Origin: Phycisphaerae bacterium
Lineage (GTDB): Bacteria > Planctomycetota > Phycisphaerae > UBA1845 > JAFGLZ01
Direction: 5' to 3'
DNA: 64,000 bases
Assembly: GCA_016927755.1 (NCBI GenBank)
Contig: JAFGLZ010000241.1
Coordinates: 83,250 to 147,249, forward strand
This document shows positions 27,028 to 35,100 of the stretch, in pieces. The position numbers and the translations under genes are program-made. The notes under the pieces were generated by a model. That model had not been told where the DNA came from, ran no database searches, and was given only the letters and a program-made list of their open reading frames with translations. Every line of letters begins with the position of its first letter. Position 1 is the first letter of the stretch.

Positions 27028-28158
27028 CTACGACGAGGTCGCTGGGCGATTGGCCATCACTTCGTCAAAGCATCGCCTGATACGTCCTGCAACTCTGGGC
27101 CAAGTGTAGAAGCCTGCCACGATCTCGTGGCCTCGATCGCCGAAGTCCTTGCAGCGCGCTGGGTCGGAAAGAAGGCTGAGCAGCGCCGCTGCAAGACCCT
27201 CGACATCGCCTGGATCGACGGAGAAGCCGACGTCTTGCGAGACGAGTTCGGGCACATGCCCGACCGGTGCTCCGACGATCGGCAGGCGATAGTGAAGCGC
27301 TTCAAGGTAGACATTGCCGGCGCAGTCGACCCTCGATGGCATGCAGAAGACGCTCGCTCGCCTGTAGTAGTGGTCCAGCTCTGCCAACGGCACCGGGCCC
27401 ATCGTCGTGCAGTTCGGAACTCTGATTCGGGGCCTGACGCCGACGATCGTCAGCTTGGCATCGGGCATCTGCCGCAAGACCACCTCAAAAGCTCGCTCGA
27501 GTTCTGGCCCCCCCTTGCCTTCCCACAGGTGTCTTGCCACGAATAGGATTTCCCTTGATGCATAGTCTTCCACACGTCGGGGAGGCGAGTTGCCGGTGAC
27601 ATTCGCGCCGGCGCCCACATGTTCGGCCTTTGAGGGCTGGAACCCATACAGCTCGATCAAGGATCGCTCGACGTGTTTCGAACAGACGAATACTCTGTCC
27701 GCTCTCTCGTAAGTCTGGGCCTCAAGCTCTAGCCACCTTCCGGAAGGAAGTCTACGTTTGTCGAAGTGTGCATAGTATGTATTGGCGAGTGCGGTGTTAT
27801 CTGTGAATATGAAAAAAGGTTTGCCGGGAAGACTGGCGTCGAAGAGGGTCTGGGTCTGAAAGACGCCATCGTAAGGGTACTGCCTCAGTGCATCGGCCGC
27901 AGTACGGCTGAACTCTTGGTACATCTTCGTCGAGGCCAGCGATCTCCCAGCGAGCTCCTTCTTGCTTCGAAAGATGGTCGGCCCATACTCCGCTAGAGTC
28001 CAGGGCACGAGGGCCAGAGTAGTTCGTCGAAAGGAGAGGATCTCTAGGAGGTCGATGACGTCGAGTTGATGCTCCGGAAAGGCATCTCGCATTGCCTCGA
28101 CTAGGATCGTGTTGACATGCGATAATGTACCCATCTGGACGAAGGCAAAACGTCCCAT
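27028..28158 (-). CDS. GT4-like glycosyltransferase
   Basis: This 376-residue protein has two Rossmann-like halves. The C-terminal half shows ILFVARHLWEGKGGPEL and MPSRVDCAGNVYLEALHYRLPIVG, the GT4 donor-binding region in which the usual first Glu of EX7E is Asp. AGGGAGG precedes ATG 28158; a longer frame upstream is not needed. The gene is visibly richer in A and T than its neighbours and has no obvious partner, which hints at recent acquisition. Confidence 0.82.
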   Translation of the reverse strand: MGRFAFVQMGTLSHVNTILVEAMRDAFPEHQLDVIDLLEILSFRRTTLALVPWTLAEYGPTIFRSKKELAGRSLASTKMYQEFSRTAADALRQYPYDGVFQTQTLFDASLPGKPFFIFTDNTALANTYYAHFDKRRLPSGRWLELEAQTYERADRVFVCSKHVERSLIELYGFQPSKAEHVGAGANVTGNSPPRRVEDYASREILFVARHLWEGKGGPELERAFEVVLRQMPDAKLTIVGVRPRIRVPNCTTMGPVPLAELDHYYRRASVFCMPSRVDCAGNVYLEALHYRLPIVGAPVGHVPELVSQDVGFSVDPGDVEGLAAALLSLLSDPARCKDFGDRGHEIVAGFYTWPRVAGRIRRCFDEVMANRPATSS

Positions 28159-28264
28159 CCGTGCCTCCCTTGGCGCAGCTTCGCTCTGATCGAGCGTTCT
28201 CGAACCCCTTGAGGTTATCAGGCCCCTCGCGGACAGGCAAGAGGGGTGCATCCCGAGAGGGTAC

Positions 28265-28290
28265 CCCGGCAGCCAGGCTGCCGGGCCTTT
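28265..28290 (+). terminator. Perfect 9-bp hairpin followed by short T run
   Basis: CCCGGCAGC at 28265-28273 pairs with GCTGCCGGG at 28277-28285 over a 3-base loop, followed by CCTTT. It sits between divergent genes, so it would not terminate either one. It may act on an antisense or leader transcript, or be a remnant of a rearrangement. Confidence 0.4.
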
Positions 28291-28429
28291 CGTGGTCCAC
28301 GGGAAGTTGACCTGAACAATGACCTCGAATTAGCATGCTTCCTGACGAGTGGGCTGCGGGCTGGGGAAGGTTCGTTGGGAGGATGAGATCGTGCTCCGTG
28401 TTGCTCCGCATTGCGGCGAAACGAACACG

Positions 28430-29692
28430 ATGACGCGGCGGCGTTTCCTGAGCGCCACTGGGACGGTGGCGTGCTTGGCCTCGACGGGGCGAGCCGGCAC
28501 CAGCGCCGCCCTATCGACCGACGTTCGCGGCGCCAATGACCGGATCGGCGTCGGCCTCATCGGCTGCGGTGGGCGGGGCAACTCGCTGATGGCGAGCCTA
28601 TTGAAGCTCCAGCAAACCGGCACGCCGGTCGAGATCGTCGCCGTGTGCGACGTCTACCGACCCCGGCTGGACAAGGCCGCCAAGCAGTACAACGCAAAGT
28701 CTTACATGCGACATCAGGATCTGCTCGTTGATAAGCGGGTGGATGCCGTCTGCATCGCCACGCCGGACCACCATCATGCCCCGCAACTGCTCGATGCCGC
28801 CGAGGCCGGCAAGGATGCCTATTGCGAGAAGCCGCTGAGCCACTGGAGCCAGTTCGACCTGACCAAGCGCGCGGTCCAAGCCGTTAGGAAACGCGAGCGG
28901 ATCGTCCAGGTCGGCACGCAATGCATGTCGGATTCCGCGTGGCATCAGGCAGCCGAACGGGTCAAAGCCGGCGACATCGGCAAGCCCATCCATGCCGAAT
29001 GCGGGTATTTCCGTGTGGGTGACTGGGGTGAGCGGGGCATGCCCATCGACGACGCCAACGCACGTCCCGGCAAGGACCTGCTCTGGGACGTGTTCCTGGG
29101 CGACCGCCCGAAGCGTCCCTTCGACGTCAGCCGCTTCTTCCGATGGCGGATGTACGAGGACTACTCAGGAGGTCCCGTGACGGACCTGTATCCGCACGTC
29201 CTGACCCCCGTGGTCAACGTTTTGGGCGTCGGTATGCCGGGTGTCGCTGTCGCCACGGGCGGCAAGTTTCGCTATCAGGAGCGCGAGGTCCCCGATACGT
29301 TCAACATGATCTTGGACTATCCTGAGCAGCTCAGCATTGCGGTCCTGGGAACGCAAGGAAACGACTATCCACCGAACGAGAAGCGCCGCGACGGCTTGCC
29401 CACGCCCGTCTTCAGGGGGTGGGAGGGCACGGTCGCGATCGAGGGCGGCGAGCTCGTCATTCTGCCCAACTCGGGCAGCAAGAAGTCCGCCAAACGCGTG
29501 CCCATTCAGCACGGGTCGAGCCAGGAGCGCTACTGGACGAACTTCCTGGAGTGTTGCCGAACGCGCCGCCGGCCCTGGGGGCACCTGGAATTGGCTTACC
29601 GCGTCCAGACGGCCCTGCAGATGGCGATGCTCGCGTTCCGCAACGGCAGGACGGCGCGATTCGACGCGGCCAACGAGCGCATTGTCCTCTGA
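28430..29692 (+). CDS. Gfo/Idh/MocA oxidoreductase with twin-arginine signal
   Basis: This 420-residue protein starts MTRRRFLSATG, a twin-arginine export signal. The NAD(P)-binding part begins IGVGLIGCGGRGNSLM, and CEKPLSHW is the EKP motif with the catalytic Lys. The C-terminal beta-sheet domain follows. Planctomycetes carry many such exported dehydrogenases acting on sugars or cyclitols. The first ATG that puts RR near the N-terminus was chosen; no strong ribosome-binding site was seen. It is the first gene of a plus-strand run to 39.4 kb. Confidence 0.88.
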   Translation: MTRRRFLSATGTVACLASTGRAGTSAALSTDVRGANDRIGVGLIGCGGRGNSLMASLLKLQQTGTPVEIVAVCDVYRPRLDKAAKQYNAKSYMRHQDLLVDKRVDAVCIATPDHHHAPQLLDAAEAGKDAYCEKPLSHWSQFDLTKRAVQAVRKRERIVQVGTQCMSDSAWHQAAERVKAGDIGKPIHAECGYFRVGDWGERGMPIDDANARPGKDLLWDVFLGDRPKRPFDVSRFFRWRMYEDYSGGPVTDLYPHVLTPVVNVLGVGMPGVAVATGGKFRYQEREVPDTFNMILDYPEQLSIAVLGTQGNDYPPNEKRRDGLPTPVFRGWEGTVAIEGGELVILPNSGSKKSAKRVPIQHGSSQERYWTNFLECCRTRRRPWGHLELAYRVQTALQMAMLAFRNGRTARFDAANERIVL

Positions 29693-29698
29693 AGCAGC

Positions 29699-29730
29699 GG
29701 GCCCTGGCTACTGATGGTGGGCCAGGGCCC
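29699..29730 (+). terminator. 10-bp inverted repeat after the oxidoreductase gene
   Basis: GGGCCCTGGC at 29699-29708 pairs with GCCAGGGCCC at 29721-29730 around a 12-base loop. It begins 7 bases after the stop codon. There is no long T tract, so it may be a weak terminator or an mRNA-stabilising stem between two co-directional genes. Confidence 0.5.
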
Positions 29731-29794
29731 TTGAGTGCTTCCTCGGACAAGCGGCCACGACACCTGCAAGTACGACAGCTTGGAGCCGAAGGTG

Positions 29795-31981
29795 ATGCGA
29801 CGGAAGTGCAAGACAGGGATCATCGTGGCTTTGCTGACGTCTGTGGCGGTCGCGGAGACTCCGCCGCCCAATGCCGCCTTCTATGTCGCCCCCCACGGTA
29901 ACGACGCCTGGTCCGGCAAGCTGCCGGCGCCCAGCGTCGACAAGACCAACGGCCCGTTCGCTACGCTCGCGCGGGCCCGAGACGCGATCCGGCCGCTGCT
30001 CCCCGAAATGAAGACCGACCTGATCGTCATGCTGCGGGGTGGGGCGTACTACGTCGAGCAGACCGTCGTCTTCGGGCCGGAGGACTCAGGCCGCAACGGC
30101 AAGAAGGTCGTGTACACGAACTTCCCCGGAGAGCAGCCCCGTCTCATCGGCGGCAGGGCGATCACGGGTTGGCAGAAGCACGACGACAACGTGTATCGCG
30201 TCAAGCTCGACCCTGCCTGGAAGTTCCACCAACTCTTTGCCGGCGGCGTCAGGCAAACCAGCGCCCGTCACCCCGACGAGGGCTACCTCCGCGTGGCCCA
30301 GGGCGTCAAGGAGCACCCGAAGTCGCAGTTCGTCTACAAGAAGGGCGATCTCCCGGAGTGGAAGGACTGGCGCGGCGCGCAGGTCTACCTGTGGGCCGGT
30401 CACGATTGGTTCAGCAACGTCCTGCCGATCAAACAGGTCGACGCCAAGACCTGCACGATCTCCCTGGCCGTCCCGGCGCTGCAGGACGTCGTCAAGAACG
30501 AGGATCGCCGGTACTTCGTCCAGGGCGTCCGCGAGGCCCTGGACCGCGCGGGAGAGTTCTGGCGCGATCCGGAGACGGGCGACCTTTTCTTCTGGCCCGG
30601 TAAGTTACCCATCGAGTCCCTGGGCGTGGTCGCCCCGACCGTCACTCGGATCCTCGCCGTCGTCGGGCCCAAGTGCGAAACGCCCGTGCACGACCTCGTG
30701 TTCCGCGGGCTCGACTTGGCGATCTCCAAGTTCGGCGACACCTTCGTCGAGACTCAGGGCACCCACGGCCAGACCCCGTGGAACGAGCCGGCCAACAAGG
30801 AAGCCGCCGTCTATCTCGAGCACGCCGAGCGCTGCGCGGTCGAGTTCTGTGAGATCAGCAACGCCGGCTACAGCGGCATCAGTCTCGTCTGGCTCGGACG
30901 GCAGAATCGCATCTACGGCAACCACCTCCGTGACTGCGGCTTCCACGGCGTATTGCTCAGCGGCTATCGCGCCGAGTTCGGCACCAAGATGGACCTGAAC
31001 CGGGACAACGAAGTCTCCAACAACTGGATCCATCACTGCGGACGGTTGGTCGGCCAGGGCTCCGGCATCTTCGTCTGGGCCAGCGGGCACAACAAGCTCG
31101 AGCACAATCTGATCCACAACAGCCCGCGATACGGAATCTGCGTCAAGGGCCAGCGGTGGGGCGGCGAGTTCCCCAAGGCCATCGGCGCCGAGGCCATCAA
31201 CTGGGACAACCACTGGGACTTCCTGCACTCCCGCGAGAATCTCATCGCGCACAATGACGTCCACCACGTGAGCGAGGACTCCGAGGACAACGGATTCATC
31301 TCCTTCTGGGGCGTCGGCAAGGGCAACGTGGTGGACCACAACCTGATTCACGACAGCCATCGAACGCTCGGCGGGCTGGGCATGGCCGTGTATCTCGACG
31401 ACGCCGCCGACTACCTGACCGTGACCAACAACGTCATATACGGCATCGAGGGCGGATCGGTCCTGAGGCTGATCTTCGCCAAGGGCGTCCAGAATCGGAT
31501 CGAGAACAACGTGCTGATCGGCGGGAAGCGAACCACATCCGGCATCGCTTCATTCTTCATGGCCGGCGAGCGCGTGGACCATCACGTCTACCGCCGGAAC
31601 ATCATCTGTCTTCCCAACGGGGCGCCCGTCTACGAGTTCATGAACTGGACCGCCAATCGCGTTATTGAGTCGGACGACAACGTCTTCAACGTGCCCAACG
31701 GCAAGGTCCAGATGAAGGGCGCCCCACAGGGGGATACGTGGGAGCGGTGGAAGTCGCAGAACGGCGCCAAGCCGTTCGACGCCCACTCGATCTGTGGCGA
31801 TCCGCTCTTCGTGGACGCGGCCAAGCACGATTACGGCTTGAAGCCGGAATCACCGGCCCTCAAGCTGGGCATCAAATCGATAGACACCGCCGGCATCGGC
31901 CTGAGACCCGATTTCCCGAAGCGCTTCGGGGCGGAAGCAATCACGACCCGGCCGTCAACCAGGAAGACCGATGAACGTTGA
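29795..31981 (+). CDS. Secreted right-handed beta-helix protein (pectin/alginate lyase-like)
   Basis: This 728-residue protein has a short signal peptide (KTGIIVALLTSVAVA). It begins AFYVAPHGNDAWSGKLP with LARARDAIRPLLP, typical of DUF1565-type parallel beta-helix proteins. Repeated coils such as GISLVWLGRQNRIYGN and NHLRDCGFHGVLL make the helix. Polysaccharide lyases and C5-epimerases share this fold, but no diagnostic catalytic set was recognised. GGAG precedes ATG 29795. Its 3' end overlaps the GH88 gene by 11 bases, which suggests translational coupling. Confidence 0.8.
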   Translation: MRRKCKTGIIVALLTSVAVAETPPPNAAFYVAPHGNDAWSGKLPAPSVDKTNGPFATLARARDAIRPLLPEMKTDLIVMLRGGAYYVEQTVVFGPEDSGRNGKKVVYTNFPGEQPRLIGGRAITGWQKHDDNVYRVKLDPAWKFHQLFAGGVRQTSARHPDEGYLRVAQGVKEHPKSQFVYKKGDLPEWKDWRGAQVYLWAGHDWFSNVLPIKQVDAKTCTISLAVPALQDVVKNEDRRYFVQGVREALDRAGEFWRDPETGDLFFWPGKLPIESLGVVAPTVTRILAVVGPKCETPVHDLVFRGLDLAISKFGDTFVETQGTHGQTPWNEPANKEAAVYLEHAERCAVEFCEISNAGYSGISLVWLGRQNRIYGNHLRDCGFHGVLLSGYRAEFGTKMDLNRDNEVSNNWIHHCGRLVGQGSGIFVWASGHNKLEHNLIHNSPRYGICVKGQRWGGEFPKAIGAEAINWDNHWDFLHSRENLIAHNDVHHVSEDSEDNGFISFWGVGKGNVVDHNLIHDSHRTLGGLGMAVYLDDAADYLTVTNNVIYGIEGGSVLRLIFAKGVQNRIENNVLIGGKRTTSGIASFFMAGERVDHHVYRRNIICLPNGAPVYEFMNWTANRVIESDDNVFNVPNGKVQMKGAPQGDTWERWKSQNGAKPFDAHSICGDPLFVDAAKHDYGLKPESPALKLGIKSIDTAGIGLRPDFPKRFGAEAITTRPSTRKTDER

Positions 31982-33326
31982 TCCGAACATCACACCGGAG
32001 AGTCTGACCGAATCTCTCGAGCGCGTCGTTGGCCTCGCCGCCGCCAAGATCCGCGACCTCGATGCCGCGTGGGATCCCGGCAAAGGCGCGCCCGTGTTCA
32101 CCGTCGGGGGCAAGTACACCGCTCGCGGCTGGACCGAGTGGACCCAGGGCTTCCAGTTCGGGATGCCGCTGCTCGTGTTCGACGCGGCCGACGACAAGGC
32201 CTTGCTCGAATTGGGCCGGCAGCGGACGATGGAGCGAATGGCCCCGCACGTGACCCACCGGGGCGTCCACGACCACGGCTTCAACAACGTTTCGACCTAC
32301 GGCGCTCTGAGACGCTTGATGAAGGCCGGCCGCATCCCGCATGACGACTGGGAACTGACCACCTACGAGATGGCGCTCAAGTGCTCGGCCGCTGTTCAGG
32401 CCATGCGTTGGTCCAGCACGGCGTACGGGCACGGTTACGTCTGCTCCTTCAACGGGCCGCACTCGCTGTTCTCCGACACGTTACGCTCGATGCGCGTTCT
32501 GTCGATTGGCCATGAGCTCGGTCACGTGCTGCAGTCCGAGCATGACGAGCGGATATCCCTGCTGGACCGCCTGATCCAGCACACGCGAACGACGGCGCGG
32601 TTCAACGTCTACTACGGCGAGGGCCGAGACGCGTACGACCGCCCGGGGCGGGTCGTGCACGAGTCGATCTTCAACATGAACGACGGACAGTATCGGTGCC
32701 CGTCGTCGCAGCAGGGGTTTAGCCCGTTCTCGACGTGGACTCGGGGTCACGCCTGGATTGTGTGCGGGGCCGCCGAGCAACTCGAATGGATCGCCGGTCG
32801 CCCGGAAGCGGAGTTCGAGCCCTTCGGCGGGAAGGCGGACGTCTTGCAGGTTCTCGAGCGGATGGCCCGCGCGACGGCCGACTTCTGCATCGATGGCCTA
32901 ACCTCCTCCGACGGGATCACCTACTGGGACGACGGCGCGCCGGGCCTGGCGAGCATGCCGGATTGGCGCGACCGACGGGCCGAGCCCTTCAACGATCACG
33001 AGCCCGTCGACGCCAGCGCCTCGGCGATCGCCGCGCAGGGCCTGATCATCCTGGGGCGGTATCTCAAGGACGACCACTACACCAAAGCCGGGTTGACCGT
33101 CGTCAGGACGTTATGCAACGAGCCGTATCTTTCCACGGACGCTTCGCATCAGGGGCTGTTGCTCCATTCGGTCTATCACCGCCCCAACGGGTGGGATCAC
33201 GTGCCGACAGGGCGGTCGGTGCCGTGCGGCGAGTCGTCGATGTGGGGCGACTATCATCTGCTCGAGCTGGCGGTTCAGGTCCTCCGAATGTGCCGACGGG
33301 AGGCGCCATATCGTTTCTTCGGATAG
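31971..33326 (+). CDS. GH88 unsaturated glucuronyl/rhamnogalacturonyl hydrolase-like
   Basis: This 451-residue protein resembles the (alpha/alpha)6-barrel family GH88/GH105. The helix-rich sequence includes the signature VDASASAIAAQGLIILGRY near residues 347-365 and YHRPNGWDHVP with WGDYHLLELAVQVL near the C-terminus. These enzymes hydrate the 4,5-unsaturated uronic acid left by lyases. No signal peptide is present, so it should act in the cytoplasm. The ATG at 31971 lies inside the end of the upstream gene. Confidence 0.8.
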   Translation: MNVDPNITPESLTESLERVVGLAAAKIRDLDAAWDPGKGAPVFTVGGKYTARGWTEWTQGFQFGMPLLVFDAADDKALLELGRQRTMERMAPHVTHRGVHDHGFNNVSTYGALRRLMKAGRIPHDDWELTTYEMALKCSAAVQAMRWSSTAYGHGYVCSFNGPHSLFSDTLRSMRVLSIGHELGHVLQSEHDERISLLDRLIQHTRTTARFNVYYGEGRDAYDRPGRVVHESIFNMNDGQYRCPSSQQGFSPFSTWTRGHAWIVCGAAEQLEWIAGRPEAEFEPFGGKADVLQVLERMARATADFCIDGLTSSDGITYWDDGAPGLASMPDWRDRRAEPFNDHEPVDASASAIAAQGLIILGRYLKDDHYTKAGLTVVRTLCNEPYLSTDASHQGLLLHSVYHRPNGWDHVPTGRSVPCGESSMWGDYHLLELAVQVLRMCRREAPYRFFG

Positions 33327-33338
33327 AGGAGGACGGAC

Positions 33339-33791
33339 ATGCGGATCGCCGACCTCAGCGCCATGCAAGGACGTCGGTACCCGGCGCGTCGATGGACGAG
33401 AAGCTTCGTGGGCCCGGGGCTGCCCATCGAGGCCAAGGGCTTCAGCATGGGCTATGTCGTGCTCGAGCCTAAGGGCGGGCAGGTGCCGTGGCACGATCAC
33501 GAGCAGGAGGAGGTCTATGTCCTGCTCGAGGGCACCTTCGAGTTCTGCCTCGGCACCGAGCGCCGAATCCTCAGCGCGCCCCAAGCCGTGTACGTGACGT
33601 CGGGTGAGTTCCACCAGTTGACCAACATCGGCGACGAGCCGGCAACGATGATCTACTGCTACGCGCCGGTAGGCGAGGTCGCTCACTGGCGCCAGGAGCT
33701 GTCGGGCGCGCTCCCCAAGGCGGGCCAAGACGCGCCGCCGCTGCCGGTGGGCGCGTGGCCGCAATGTACCGAGAAGCCGGCGGACGCTTAG
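33339..33791 (+). CDS. Cupin-domain protein, possibly KdgF-like
   Basis: This 150-residue protein has a single cupin barrel: motif 1 is WHDHEQEEVYVLLEGTFEF and motif 2 is GEFHQLTN, giving the usual His/Glu metal ligands. GAGGAGG precedes ATG 33339. It starts 12 bases after the GH88 stop. In pectin degraders the cupin KdgF opens the unsaturated galacturonate ring; that role fits the neighbour but is only inferred, since cupins are functionally broad. Confidence 0.8.
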   Translation: MRIADLSAMQGRRYPARRWTRSFVGPGLPIEAKGFSMGYVVLEPKGGQVPWHDHEQEEVYVLLEGTFEFCLGTERRILSAPQAVYVTSGEFHQLTNIGDEPATMIYCYAPVGEVAHWRQELSGALPKAGQDAPPLPVGAWPQCTEKPADA

Positions 33792-33824
33792 CACGCACCT
33801 GAAGGCGAGCCGAAGGAGTCGACC

Positions 33825-34970
33825 ATGAGCACGCGCGTTGGCGTCATCATGAACGGGGTGACCGGTCGGATGGGGACCAACCAGCATCTCATCCGCTCGA
33901 TCTGCGCGATCCGAGACCACGGCGGAGTGGTCGCTACCGGCCATCGGATCGTGCCCGAGCCGATGCTCGTCGGACGCAGCGGCGACCGGCTCAAGGCTCT
34001 CGCCGCGCACACTCGCGTCGAGAAGTGGTCGACCGACGTCGAGGCGGCTCTCGGCGATCCGGACTACCCCATCTACTTCGACGCCCAGACCACTGCTCAG
34101 AGATACCTGGCGGTCAGGGCGGCTATCGCCGCGGGAAAGCACATCTACTGCGAGAAGCCGGTCGCCCAGTCGTCGGCCGAGGGGGTGGAACTGCACCGAC
34201 TGGCGAGCGAGGCGGGCGTCAAGAGCGGCGTCGTTCAGAACATGCTTTGGTTGCCGGGCCTGGTCAAGCTGAAGCGCCTGATCGACGACGGTTTCTTCGG
34301 GAAGATCCTCTCGGTCCGCGGCGAGTTCGGCTACTGGGTCTTTTCGGGTCACAACGTCTCCGCCCAGCGCCCGAGCTGGAACTATCGCAAGGAAGACGGC
34401 GGCGGAATCATCCTCGACATGTTCTGCCATTTCAGCTACGTGCTCGAGAACCTTTTCGGCGAGGTCGAGGCCGTCTCCTGCTTCGCCACGACCCACGTCC
34501 CCGAACGAATCGCCGAGTCGAATCGCCCCTACATGGCCACCGCGGAAGACGCCGCCTACGCCCTGTTCGAGCTGGAGGGCGGCATCGTCGCCCAGATCAA
34601 CGCATCGTGGTGTACGCGCGTCCGGCGTGACGATCTCCTCACCCTCCACGTCGACGGCACGCAGGGCTCGGCCGTAGCGGGCCTGAGACGCTGCTGGGCC
34701 CAGCACGCCGGCGTGACGCCGAGGGTCGTGTGGAACCCCGATATCGAGAGCCCCCTGGACTACTTCGACGATTGGCAGGAAGTCCCCGGCACGCAGGACT
34801 ATGACAACGCTTTCAGGGTCCAGTGGGAGCTGTTCCTCAGGCACGTCGTGCTCGACGAGCCGTTCCCCTGGACGCTCCTCCAGGGGGCGAAGAACGTCTT
34901 GCTCGCCGAGAAGGCCGCCGAGTCCTGGGAACAACGCGCGACCGTCGAGGTGCCCGATCTGGCCTCATAG
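33825..34970 (+). CDS. Gfo/Idh/MocA oxidoreductase, cytoplasmic
   Basis: This 381-residue protein begins TRVGVIMNGVTGRMGTNQHL, a GxxGRMG-type nucleotide loop, and has CEKPVAQSSAEGVEL with the catalytic Lys. LDMFCHFSYVLENLFG carries the His-containing helix. There is no signal peptide, unlike the 28430 gene. AAGGAG precedes ATG 33825. It probably oxidises or reduces a uronate or sugar derived from the polysaccharide degraded by its neighbours. Confidence 0.86.
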   Translation: MSTRVGVIMNGVTGRMGTNQHLIRSICAIRDHGGVVATGHRIVPEPMLVGRSGDRLKALAAHTRVEKWSTDVEAALGDPDYPIYFDAQTTAQRYLAVRAAIAAGKHIYCEKPVAQSSAEGVELHRLASEAGVKSGVVQNMLWLPGLVKLKRLIDDGFFGKILSVRGEFGYWVFSGHNVSAQRPSWNYRKEDGGGIILDMFCHFSYVLENLFGEVEAVSCFATTHVPERIAESNRPYMATAEDAAYALFELEGGIVAQINASWCTRVRRDDLLTLHVDGTQGSAVAGLRRCWAQHAGVTPRVVWNPDIESPLDYFDDWQEVPGTQDYDNAFRVQWELFLRHVVLDEPFPWTLLQGAKNVLLAEKAAESWEQRATVEVPDLAS

Positions 34971-35100
34971 GGGGCTACAACTTCTGCGCGGGCGCCGACG
35001 GCACACCCCGTCCGGCCTACTACCTCCTTCCGCTCCGCGCGTCGACCACGACATCCTCGGCTCGATAGGCTAGATTACCTCCCAGGGATGAGGAGGAATC

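Noticed and set aside
33111..34934. A 607-codon antisense frame opposite the cupin and oxidoreductase genes
   Set aside because: It spans several real genes and intergenic spacers with no family resemblance, as expected from GC-rich third positions.
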